From Tricholoma matsutake (lineage: Eukaryota; Basidiomycota; Agaricomycetes; Agaricales; Tricholomataceae): a stretch of 64,000 bases of DNA. A program made the translations under genes and the position numbers. Positions 46,909 to 56,295 of the stretch are shown here, piece after piece; position 1 is the stretch's first letter, and each line of letters begins with the position of its first letter. The DNA lies in the NCBI GenBank assembly GCA_026075535.2, contig AP026548.1:6200001-6264000 (forward strand), in the 5' to 3' direction. The notes under the pieces were generated by a model, which had not been told where the DNA came from, made no database searches, and saw nothing but the letters and a program-made list of their open reading frames with translations.

Positions 46909-47676
46909 TGAGAATGATTTAGCAAAAGGAGATGACAGTAAAAGTCAGGATACATAGCGTGTAATTGATAACAGATGGTCCCTTATCACTATTCTGGGTC
47001 CACCCGGCACAGCCTCCAGATGCTCCAATGGGGCAGGCAGGCCACACATCGTGCTGCCAGTTGGGAGAGATGATTGAACCTAGTTCCGAACACCTCAAGG
47101 GTGTGAGTGCCAGAGGTAGAAAGTCGGTGGTGAGTAGCGGCCACCAGAGCGTCGACCTAGCCACCAGGGGGCACTATCGCCCAACCCCTTTTAATGATGG
47201 TGTATTCCAATGGGTAGTCAGTGTAGCATGTCTCTAGAAGTAGAAACTCATGCAGCATGGAGGTAGGAAGCCTCGCAGACGACCCACAATCCAGTGAATA
47301 TGTCCCTCCTCCTGCGCCAGACCTCCCCCAGCTAAACGAATGTGTCGACTTGAAGTAGGCATCCCACACCCACTCTAAGCCCCCATAGGGACCTAGACTA
47401 CTCTTTCATAGGTACCACTCACCTAGCCAGGATCCTTGAAGCACAGGGGAATGAGATGAATAGCAGCCATTGTCAAAAACAATGACCGGGGCATCCCTGG
47501 GGATTGGATGGATGGATCTCTTAGCAAATCAGGCCAGGCCTGGAGATGCCAAGAGCGTTCATGATGGAGAAATCCGATCAAAAATCGGACGAAAATTGGA
47601 GTCTCGACATTGCTACCAACATCGAGCAGGAGTGTTTACCACTGGGTATGGTGGTTGTAACAAGTCAAGGAGTGAT

Positions 47677-47903
47677 GAAATATCAGCCAGCTTGTCGGTA
47701 GGAAGTTCAGGGAAGGCTTTGGCTAATCGCACAAGGCCATCCATGGAAGTGTTAGGTGCTCGTCCCCCAGGGAAATGAGCAACCTGAGCAAAGGTCCCCT
47801 TGCCCAAGGGCTTGGTTGACCAGTTCATGGGGGGGGGAGGTCCCCTGGCCCATGACGAAGAGACACCCCCTGCTGGGGGTTTAGGAAGAGGTCGAGCCCC
47901 TCT
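47677..47903 (-). pseudogene. LINE P ORF1b fragment, N-terminal region
   Basis: Encodes the KPPAGGVSSSWARGPPPPMNW…GRAPNTSMDGLVRLAKAFPELPTDKLADI part of ORF1b, disconnected from its start by NA-alpha2. The beginning of ORF1b (ATG at 50,211-50,213) and the 26-base G run lie on the other side at 50,136-50,213. It contains a 9-G run at 47,829-47,837 (C on the coding strand). Confidence 0.8.
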
Positions 47904-50135
47904 TTTTTTTTTTTTTTTTTTTTTTGGATCAGAATTTATAATGCGGGGCTCGAACGCAGTCCGCGGAGCAGGGTACAAACTTGGGTACTACTCTATCTAC
48001 ATGTTCCCCTCGCCCATCTCCCACTCAGGTCCCCATTTTAGCCACTTTAGGTGGGCAGTGCCACAGATGTTGGCCTCTCAGCCAGGAAAGGCAATAATCT
48101 GGAGGGGGTGCCCCCCCCTCCCAAAGTTAGCCATTAGATCGCCCACTGGAGCAAACGGTCCCCCAGCCACATGTCTGACCAAGGCCAGACCAGGCGCAGC
48201 AGTGTTAATTCACCATAAATCCCCCCTTGCGGGAGGAATAACCATCTGCGTTTTTCCAGCCAACAAGGATTGACCACCCCAGACGAATGAGGTGGACCAT
48301 CACTGTGTTGTGCACGAGTGACAGTAATGAGGCGGGTGGTTGTTCACCTGGTTATTCACCGTGACCGCCGTAAGTAGGGGGCCGAGGCCCCCCTCGAGCA
48401 AATGCACACATGTGCATGCACTCGATGACATTGTTCCCCCCACAGTGGGGGGAAGGTATAGGGAAGCAACACCATGTCACCATCCCGATAGTGGCCACCA
48501 GTTACTTGGTGGCCGTGAATGTAGAGGGGGATAGACCCCTGTACTAGTTGTGGCGCTGCTGTCCACGAGGACCTCGAGGATGACGGTGCCGTGCTGGGGA
48601 TGAGGGTTCCCCAGATTGAGGCTCTGATTGAGCAGTGTGCACCACCGCATAGGAAGCCCGGAAGGCTGCCGGAGACGTGAGATCGAGAGGTGTCGGAGCG
48701 GCTGCTAGTTCTGCCAACATTGTCTCAGACAGTCGCCAGGTGGTCATGAATAACTCCCAGGCCATTTGGCGCCATGCGTTCCTCTCTTCAGGGGGAACGG
48801 CGGATGTACGGACGGTACCAATAAACATGGTCATCGCGTCCAGTTGGTGTAGCATGGCATGAGAGGTGGCTTCAATTTCCAACCTCTCATTCACAGATAG
48901 CGGCACTTCGTCCTCCACCAACTCAGGGATGGGGGGCAAAGGCGGTAATGGAGCAGGGGATGCCTCCGGATAGAAGAGCTTGGCCATGCCGAGCTCCTGT
49001 GAATACATGTCCTCGCGTTCAAGACTGCGAGTCCATCGTTTATGTGCGACATGGACGTCCTGTGCCCACAGCACACGGTCTATCATTTGCCTCGAGGCCA
49101 GCTTGGGGCTGCTCTTGGCATAATTGAGGGCCTCTTGCATAGCAAGAGAGTCCTCGTCATCGTCATCGTCAGGGTTGGAGAGGTCTTCTCCGGCCCACAG
49201 ATCTCTGACTGCTCTTAGGGCAGTAGCTACCTCCGGATCGTCTTGATCATACCAGGTGTCGTAGTCTTGGACGTCATCTTCATAGATGTCGCCCATAATC
49301 AGGGAGGGGTTGTGTAGACCCCAACGTGGTGTGTGGTCTCTAGTTCGCCATTTAGGCATTGAGAGGAAGTTAATGCTCGTAGATGATGGTAGAAAACGAA
49401 ATACATAGTGTGCCATCGATAATGGGTGGTCCCTTATCTCTGTTCCGGGTCCACCCGATACTGCCTTCGAATGCTCTGAGGGGGGAACAGGCCGCACATC
49501 CTGTAGCCCAGTGGGAGAAGATTGAACCCGGGTCATAACACCCCAGAGGAGTGAGCACTGGAGGTAGAGGGATAGTGGTGAAAAGCGGCCACTGAAGTGT
49601 AGGCCTAGCCGCTAGGGGGCACCATTGCCCGGCCCCTTTTAACGATGGTGTATTCCAGTGGGTAGTCAGTGTAGCATGTCTCTAATAGTAGGAACTCACA
49701 GAGCAAGGAAGCTGGAAGCCTCCCAGACGACCAGCAATCCAGTGATAATGTCCCTCCTCCCTAAGCCAGACCTCCCCCAGCTAGACAAGTATGTCGACTT
49801 GGGCGAGCATTGAAGCAGGCATCCCACACCCACTCTAAGCCCCCAGGGGGACTAGACTACTCTTTCATAGACAACACTCACCTAGTCAGGATCCTCGAAG
49901 CCCAGGAGAACGAGACGAATAGCAGCCATTGTCAAAAACAATGACTGGGGCATCCACAGAGATCGGATGGATGGATCTCTTAGCAAATCAGGGCAAGCCT
50001 GGAGACGCTGAGAGCGTTCGTGATGGTGAAATCCGATCGAAAATCGGACAAAAATTGGAGTCTTGACGTTGCTACCAACATCGAGCAGGAGTGTTTACCA
50101 CTGTTTATGGTGGTTGTAACAAGTCAAGGAGCGTC
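47904..50135 (-). mobile_element. NA-alpha2, full-length, nested in LINE P with TSD
   Basis: A 2.23 kb minus-strand NA element flanked by the 14 bp duplication GGTCGAGCCCCTCT (47,890-47,903 and 50,136-50,149). LINE P ORF1b rejoins exactly across it. The tail is poly(T) 47,904-47,924. The 5' end is GCTCCTTGAC at 50,132 on the minus strand, with three extra bases between it and the target. It carries one of the two intact NA ORFs. Confidence 0.95.
48544..49359 (-). CDS. NA-alpha2 ORF, novel ~271-aa protein (intact)
   Basis: Open from the family ATG at 49,357-49,359 (MPKWRTRDHTPRW) to a stop at 48,544. An in-frame extension to 49,536 exists but is not shared by other copies. Residues ~20-75 are strongly acidic (MGDIYEDDVQDYDTWYDQDD, LSNPDDDDDEDSLAMQ). 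A middle part predicted helical follows (MIDRVLWAQDVHVAHKRWTR), then QELGMAKLFYPEASPAPLPP, PIPELVEDEVPLSVNERLEI, MFIGTVRTSAVPPEERNAWR, QMAWELFMTTW and LDLTSPAAFRASY. The C-terminus is Arg/Pro-rich (RHRHPRGPRGQQRHN). There is no transmembrane segment, no Cys/His knuckle and no RT or nuclease motif. It is not a family I recognise. Conservation in two diverged subfamilies suggests selection at some time. Confidence 0.75.
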   Translation of the reverse strand: MPKWRTRDHTPRWGLHNPSLIMGDIYEDDVQDYDTWYDQDDPEVATALRAVRDLWAGEDLSNPDDDDDEDSLAMQEALNYAKSSPKLASRQMIDRVLWAQDVHVAHKRWTRSLEREDMYSQELGMAKLFYPEASPAPLPPLPPIPELVEDEVPLSVNERLEIEATSHAMLHQLDAMTMFIGTVRTSAVPPEERNAWRQMAWELFMTTWRLSETMLAELAAAPTPLDLTSPAAFRASYAVVHTAQSEPQSGEPSSPARHRHPRGPRGQQRHN

Positions 50136-50280
50136 GGTCGAGCCCCTCTAGGGCCTCAAGTTCTCGCAGACTTGTGAGGGGGGGGGGGGGGGGGGGGGGG
50201 GGGCGTTGCCCATCCCATCCCTCTAGGTGATCTGTCCTTGGGACGTCGTGAGGATTGTTGGTAGCAGTGCCCGACCTAGG

Positions 50281-50904
50281 TCACTTGCCACCCCTACTCG
50301 CCTCGTCTATGGCTCTTCGGAGGGTGTCGCTCCCCAAATCGCGATTAATTCCAACGGCATTTGCAGCACTAAGTACCACCCCTAGCCAATCAGCGATTTC
50401 CTGCCACTGTTCAGCAGTTGGTCTATGGGCTCCTGTCCTGTTAAGGACGATTAGGAACCCCTGTGCATATTCCCCCAGGTCGTGCACGAAGGTGACTGGT
50501 CTGGACCAATCATCCTCAGCATCGCTCGCCATCTCTGCGTCCTGGATCATGGGAGTGGGGTTGGATATCTCAGCTTCGTCAGCCCACTGTGATGCAGGTG
50601 TAGAAGGAGTGGTAGGGGGTGCAGGGGACGAAGTAGCCCACCTGGGAGATAACACTGGCACGCTGAAACGCTGTGCATGCGGTGTGATCGTTCCTGCCCC
50701 ATAGGGGGAGGGAGTTGGAGAGCCTCTTTGGGTCCAATGAGGACCCACAGAGGGAGCTAACTGTGAGGATCTACGGCCCCCAGAGGGCCATAGAGAATCA
50801 ATGGGGTCATCGCCAGGAGTTCTGGGCATACCGGATCTAGAAGGTCTCCCCTCGTCCATCACTGCATCTGATCTCCTCCCTTTTTGAATGAAACTGTCAG
50901 ACAT
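50281..50904 (-). CDS. LINE P ORF1a, unrecognised 207-aa LINE protein
   Basis: Starts at 50,904 (MSDSFIQKGRRSDAVMDEG) and ends at TGA 50,281-50,283. Same architecture as copy D: a Ser/Pro/Arg-rich first half, then DDWSRPVTFVHDLGEYAQGF, NRTGAHRPTAEQWQEIADWL, GVVLSA and DLGSDTLRRAIDEASRGGK. The stop codon and the ~25 conserved in-frame codons after it match copies B and D. Function unknown. It lies between the leader and ORF1b. Confidence 0.72.
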   Translation of the reverse strand: MSDSFIQKGRRSDAVMDEGRPSRSGMPRTPGDDPIDSLWPSGGRRSSQLAPSVGPHWTQRGSPTPSPYGAGTITPHAQRFSVPVLSPRWATSSPAPPTTPSTPASQWADEAEISNPTPMIQDAEMASDAEDDWSRPVTFVHDLGEYAQGFLIVLNRTGAHRPTAEQWQEIADWLGVVLSAANAVGINRDLGSDTLRRAIDEASRGGK

Positions 50905-51032
50905 GCATTGGTAAGATGCTAGATAAACCAGATTGCTTGGATCGTTGATGGATTGAGCTACAGAGGGTGAAAACGGTGTCGACGAAAATTTCGGTGGCTG
51001 TGCACATCACGGTAAGAGGTCAAGGAGTGATG

Positions 51033-53153
51033 AGAATGTGACGTTTCTTTCCTCGTTCCCGACTAACCAGGGACAGAGGGATCGACAAGTGTCCAGAGCA
51101 AAGATTTGCCCAGAGCATGGTTTTGGGTCTACAAGGGACTCAATTCCCATTGTAGAGTCCGAAAAGATCACCAACTTTTTGCATCCCTTGCTGCAAGCAG
51201 CAGAGATGCCCAGTTGGAGAGCGAATAGTTCGACTTCTGGGGGGGTTCTCCTCCCAGAAGCTGAGACAATGCAGTCTACCTATTCCCCTTGTCCAAAGAT
51301 GAGGGCACAAGCGACTGCTTGGAATTTGGCATCAGTGGGCACCGAGGCGTCCACTGCAACAATGAGGGTGTCTGCCTCTGACTGGGCCCTAGCCCAGGCC
51401 TTGTCGAGGTCACCCCTATATGCACTCCTCACCTCTTCCTCCTTAGAGGTGAGACGATGAGAGGAAAGGTGAGCAGGGAATAAATCCTTAACTCTGTTTT
51501 CAGGGGTGTTTTCTTCCCCAAAGGGGTCGAATTCATCTACTGGTACAAGAGCCAGTGCTGCCACCGAGGCGACAGAGGGTCCTTGCAGTGCGAGTGTGTT
51601 GAGCACATCTCTGCCCCAGAGCCCAAGCTCGTGAGAAAAGGTGCTGCCTACATGGCTTGGCCCTAAGATCGCTCTCAGGGGGTGAGATGGAGCCAACAGG
51701 GGGGTTCTGAGAGCTCCTTTGTCAACTAATCGGCATAGGAGCAGTTGCATGGGCAACAGTCCTGCGATACTGTCCAGTCCACTGATCGGGGTGGTTCTGA
51801 ATGCACCAAGGATCCAATGTGCAGCAATAGCCTGCACCTGGGCCAGTGTTTTGATGACACCTTTGACGCATGCACCCTTAAAGTGCCAGAGTCGTATTCC
51901 ATATGTCATAATAGGTACAATGCACAAACGGTAAAGTAGGCGCTTCTGCATAGGTTCTAATCCTCTGACAAAATTGCCCAGCATGCCCATGGCTCTCGCT
52001 GTTGTAAGGGCCTTGGTGAAGTAAAACCGTGTATGCTCCTTGAAGGAGAGTTTGCGATTGAAGAAAAACCCTAGGTACCTCCAGGTAACCTTGGGTTTGA
52101 GAGGGGAGTTGCCCATGTAGGGGGTGAACCCTAAATCAATTGGGAGAGGAGTGAAGCTCCTCGACCTTGAGAAATGAAATATCTCAGACTTGTCATGTTC
52201 CAGGACAAGTCCGAGGGATGTGAATGCCTGGAAAATCCAGCCATATGCTTCTTTGAGAAGGGGGAGATTATCCTCCAATTGTGCTGAGCAGGCGATAAGG
52301 GTGCCATTGTCCACATAAGACATGAGATCGACCTTGCGGCCAATCTCGCTCCTTCTGAAGAGATTCATTATGGGTGTTAGATATAACGCTGATAAGACAG
52401 GGGATAGGGCAGAGCCCTGTCCCACCCCCACATCAGCTGCAAAGGAGCCAGATGAGAAGGCATTCCATTTGTAAGCCATTTTGCAACCCACGAGGTACGA
52501 ACAGAAGAAGCTCACCACTTGTGTAGGGAACCCCGACCAAGAGATTATTTCCAACAGAACCTGGTGGTTCAGTGAGGGAAAGAATTGAGCGATGTCGAAG
52601 GCGACAACACTCATTTTGAGGCCCTGAGCCCATCCTGCCCTGACGAGGTGGGTGAGATAGATTCCTGCATCCTCTGTGGAACGCTGGGTGACACCTCCGA
52701 ACTGGTTTTGTTCAAAGGCCTCGTGTGCCACTCCATTGAATTGAAGCCGTCGGGACAGCACTTTTTTGACCAGTTTGCCCAGAGTGTTCAGGAGCACAAT
52801 GGGCCTGAACGACTTTGGTGTAGAGTAATTAGGTTTCCCTGGTTTCAGGATGATTACCCACAGGGACTCCTTGAAATGCACAGGCCAATGTCCTGCAGTG
52901 ATGCATGCCTCGGCTATGCGGGTGATGAGACTCGCTACCTCAGGGTTGCTACACCAGTGTTTTAAGTGTAACCATGTGGCATGATCGGGACCTGGAGCGG
53001 AACAGGAGGAACACGCTGTGAGCGCTTCTTTCATTTCTGTGATGGAGAACGGGATCCAGGCCCTTTCAGGCACAGGGTCCAGATTGTTTAAGATGTCCAG
53101 ATCGACTACTCGATCTGAAGCAGTGTTATATGATCCATCAAGGGCGGACCATA
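51033..53153 (-). pseudogene. LINE copy Q, left part: RT and RNase H of ORF2
   Basis: A minus-strand LINE whose 3' end is missing. It begins inside RNase H (NVTFS region) right after the 5' end of LINE P. It contains RNase H pieces (EVELFALQLGISAACSKG in the other frame, 51,038-51,280) and a long open RT frame (51,280-53,157) with CSAPGPDHATWLHLKHW, KPGKPNYSTPK, VVAFDIAQFFPSL, GVGQGSALSP and YVDNG. Here the second catalytic Asp of YVDD is Asn (GAC to AAC), so this RT is predicted inactive. A TAG near 51,280 splits RNase H. It is interrupted by NA-gamma5 and continues at 57,293. Confidence 0.9.
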
Positions 53154-54041
53154 CCTCAGCGCTCCTTGACTTGTTACAACCACCATAAACAGTGGTAAAC
53201 ACTCCTGCTCAATGTTGGTAGCAACGTCGAGACTCCAATTTTCGTCCAATTTTCGATCGGATTTCACCATCACGAACGCTCTCGGCGTCTCCAGGCCTAC
53301 CCTGATTTGCTAAGAGATCCATCCATCCGATCCCCGGGGATGCCCCAGTCATTGTCTTTGACAATGGCTGCTATTCATCTCGTTCCCCTGTGCTTCGAGG
53401 ATCCTGGCTAGGTGAGTGGTGTCTATGAAAGAGTAGTCTAGGTCCCTATGGGGGCTTAGAGTGGGTGTGGGATGCCTGCTTCAATGCTCGCCCAAGTCGA
53501 CGCACTCGTTTAGTTGGGGGAGGCCTGGCTCAGGGGGAGGGACATCGTTACTGGACTGCTGGTCATCTCTGGGGCTTCCAACCTCCATGCTATGTGAGTC
53601 ACTACTACTAGGGACAAGCTACACTGACTACCTGTTGGAATACACCGTCGCTAAAAGGGGCCGGGTGACGGTGCCCCCTGATAGCTAGGTCGATGCTCTG
53701 GTGGCTGCATTTCACCACCGACTCCTCACCTCCGGTGCTCACTCCTCTGGGGTGTTATGACCCGGGTTCAATCTTCTCCCACCAGGCAACAGGATGCACG
53801 GCCTGTTCGCCCCCTCGGAGCATTTGGAGGCTGTATCGGGTGGACCTGGAACTGAGACAAGGGGCCATCTGTTATCGATCTTACACTACGTACTTTGACT
53901 GTTATCGTCATTTACCTGTGCTAACTCACTCTCAATGCCCAAACGGCTGAACAGAGACCAAACCACACGCTGGGGCCTTCAGGACCCCACCTTGATTACG
54001 GGTGACATCGTTGATGATGATGCCCAAGACTATGACACCCA

Positions 54042-56295
54042 TCGCTCCTTGACTTGTTACAACCACTATAAACAGTGGTAAACACCTCTGCTCAACGTTG
54101 CCAGCGACGTTGACACTTCAATTTACGTCCGATTTTCGATCGGATTTCACCATCACGAATGCTCTCGGCGTCTCCAGGCCTGGCCTGATTTGCTAAAAGA
54201 TCCGTCCATCCGATCTCCGGGGATGTCTCAGTCATTGTCTCCAACAATGACTGCTATCTGTCTCATTCCCCTTGGCTTCGAGGATCCTGGCTAGGTGAGT
54301 GATGTCTATGAAAGAGTAGTCTGGGTCCCTATGGGGGCTTAGAGTGGGTGTGGGATGCCTGCTTCAATGCTTGCCCAAGTAGAAGCACTCACTTATCTGG
54401 GGGAGGTCTGGCTTAGGGGGAAGGATGTTCTTACTGGACTGCTGGTTGTCTTTGAGGCTTCCTGCCTCCATGCTCTGTGAGTTTCTACTACTAGAGACAT
54501 GCTACACTGACTACCCATTGGAATACACCATCGCTAAAAGGGGCCGGGTGATGGTGCCCCCTGGTGGCTAGGCCTACACCTTGGTGGCCGCTTCTCACCA
54601 CCATCCCTCTACCTCCGGTGCTCACTCTTCTAGGGTGGTATGACCCGGGTTCGATCTTCTCCCACTAGGCAGCAGGATGTGAGGCTTGCTCGCCCCCTCG
54701 GAGCATTTGGAGGCTGTATCGGGTGGACCCGGAACATAGATAAGGGACCAGCCATTATTGATTCCACGCTGCGTATTTTGATTCTTACCATCATCTACTA
54801 GCACTAACACACACACACTCTCAATGCCCAAATGGCGAACCAGAGGCCAACCACCACATCGGGGTCTACGCGACCCCATTTTGATCACGGGCGACATCTT
54901 TGATGATGGTGTCCAAGACTACGACACCCGGTTCGTGCAAGACGAATCGGAGGTAGCAGCTGCTCTCAAGGCAGCTAGAGATCTATGGGCCGGGGAAGAC
55001 CTCTCCGACCCTAACGATGATGACGACGACGACTCTCTTGCCATGCAAGAGGCTCTCATTTTTGCCGAGGGGGGGCCTAGGCTCTCCTCGAGGAAAACAA
55101 TCGATCGTGTACGATGGGCACTTGGTGTCGACATCGAACACAAGCACTGGGCTCGTAGCCTCCCAAAGGAGGATATGTATTCACAGGAGCTCGGCATCGC
55201 TGAGCTCCTTTATCCGGAGGCATCCCCTGCCCCGCTACCGCCTTGGCCCCCCATCCCCGAGCTGGTGGAGGACGAAGTGCCGTTATCTAGGGATCAGAGG
55301 CTGGAAATCGAAGCCACCTCTGATGCCATGTTACATTTACTGGACATGATGACCTCCTTTGTAGGTACCATCGAAGTGTCCACAGTACCTCTCAACGACA
55401 GGAACTCTTGGTGTCAGATGGCGTGGGAGCTCTTCACCACCACCTGGCAATTTTCAGGGAGCATGATGGAGTCGCTTTGCACGGCATCAGCTCCCCTCGA
55501 CCTTACGTCTCCGGCAGCCTTTCAGGCTTCCTATGCGGCGATGCAGGCGGCTCAGTCTGCTCCACCAGCGGCAGAGCCTCCAACTGAGGAACCCTTGTCC
55601 CCGGAACGGCGTCGACGTCCTCGTGGCCCCCGCCAACGACCACGCCGAGCTTGAAGAAGGGGACCTCCCCTTCTCTACACCGCCCACCAGGGCTGTTGTC
55701 GGGATGGTGACAATATGTCGCCGCCCTTTACCTGCCCCCTACTGCGGGGGGGATGATGTCACCGAGTGCATGCTCAGAGTAGCATTTGCTCGAGGGGGGG
55801 GCCTCGACCCCCTACCTACAGTAGCTCCAGTGAATAACCAGCTATGGCAGTTCCGGTGAACAACCAGCTGCCTCGTCACTGTCACTTGTGCGCGGACACA
55901 GTGATGGTCCACCTCACTCGCATGGGGTGGTCAATCCTCGTTGTCTGGTGAAAGACGGTTACTCTTCCCGCAAGAGAGGACTTACAGTGAATTGACACTG
56001 CTTGCGCCTGATCTGACTTTGGTTGGATATGTGGCCGGGGGGACTGAGATAGCACCAGATGGCGAACTAATGGCTAGCCTTTGTGGGGGGGGCCCCTCCC
56101 CTACAGATTATTGCCTTTCCTGTCTGAGAGGACAACGCTGGTACGCCCGCCGTAACGTGGCTTCTGCAAGGGACCTGGTGTGGGATGTGGACATAGGGAA
56201 TGCATAGTCTTAGTAGTACCTTGTTTGTATCTTGACCCGCAGACTGCAATCGAGCCCTGCGTTATAAATTGTTGACCCAAAAAAAAAAAAAAAAA
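54042..56295 (+). mobile_element. NA-alpha3, full-length, nested in NA-gamma5 with TSD
   Basis: A 2.25 kb plus-strand NA element inserted into the ORF region of gamma5. The perfect 14 bp duplication is GACTATGACACCCA (54,028-54,041 and 56,296-56,309). Two bases (TC) precede GCTCCTTGAC (54,044). The leader contains three clean hairpins (54,062-54,079, 54,128-54,144, 54,233-54,249). It carries the most complete NA ORF. The tail reads TTATAAATTGTTGACCC plus ~17 A's. This is the third layer of nesting, so it is among the youngest insertions here. Confidence 0.96.
54824..55654 (+). CDS. NA-alpha3 ORF, novel 276-aa protein (intact)
   Basis: Open from ATG 54,824 (MPKWRTRGQPPHRGLRDPIL) to TGA at 55,652-55,654. 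Residues ~24-72 are acidic (GDIFDDGVQDYDTRFVQDES, LSDPNDDDDDDSLAMQ). Next come a helix-like middle (KTIDRVRWALGVDIEHKHWA), the family signature QELGIAELLYPEASPAPLPP, PIPELVEDEVPLSRDQRLEI, SFVGTIEVSTVPLNDRNSWC, QMAWELFTTTWQF and LDLTSPAAFQASYAAMQAAQ. The C-terminus is highly basic (RRRRPRGPRQRPRRA). Codons look used as coding and the frame survives in a copy with a fresh duplication. No homologue is recognised. An RNA-binding, gag-like role for the basic tail is only a hypothesis. Confidence 0.8.
   Translation: MPKWRTRGQPPHRGLRDPILITGDIFDDGVQDYDTRFVQDESEVAAALKAARDLWAGEDLSDPNDDDDDDSLAMQEALIFAEGGPRLSSRKTIDRVRWALGVDIEHKHWARSLPKEDMYSQELGIAELLYPEASPAPLPPWPPIPELVEDEVPLSRDQRLEIEATSDAMLHLLDMMTSFVGTIEVSTVPLNDRNSWCQMAWELFTTTWQFSGSMMESLCTASAPLDLTSPAAFQASYAAMQAAQSAPPAAEPPTEEPLSPERRRRPRGPRQRPRRA

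Larger units (their letters stand above)
43564..47673 (-). mobile_element. NA-beta2, full-length element split by NA-gamma4
   Basis: A minus-strand NA element with poly(T) at 43,564-43,576 (tail GGCTCAAAAATTTATAATGC, a diverged form) and its 5' end near 47,673. It is interrupted at 44,088/45,956 by NA-gamma4. Own length without gamma4 is about 2.24 kb, like beta1. The 3' flank is low-copy DNA and the 5' flank is the interior of LINE P, with no target-site duplication visible. Confidence 0.9.
47677..51032 (-). mobile_element. LINE copy P, 5' part, split by NA-alpha2
   Basis: A minus-strand LINE lacking its 3' three quarters. It comprises an ORF1b piece (47,677-47,903), then NA-alpha2, then the rest of ORF1b, ORF1a and the 5' leader (50,136-51,032, ending …GGTCAAGGAGTGATG). 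On the left it begins mid-ORF1b directly after the 5' end of NA-beta2. On the right its own 5' end is fused to the RNase H interior of LINE Q. Such 5'-end-to-interior joints without duplication recur in this window. Confidence 0.9.

Noticed and set aside
48544..49536. 330-codon start for the NA-alpha2 protein
   Set aside because: The extra 59 codons upstream of the conserved MPK start are not in frame in the other NA copies.
54044..54130. HDV-like or hammerhead self-cleaving ribozyme at the NA or LINE 5' end
   Set aside because: The precise 5' ends invite it, but no P1 partner for GCTCCTT is found in the next ~100 bases and no CTGATGA/GAAA hammerhead core is seen.
54641..54665. tRNA-like B box (GGGTTCGATC) in NA leaders, suggesting a tRNA-derived SINE head
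   Set aside because: The flanking bases do not form a T-arm (CCGGG against TTCTC), no matching A box sits at the right distance, and the element is 2.2 kb with an ORF. Retained only as a coincidence to check.
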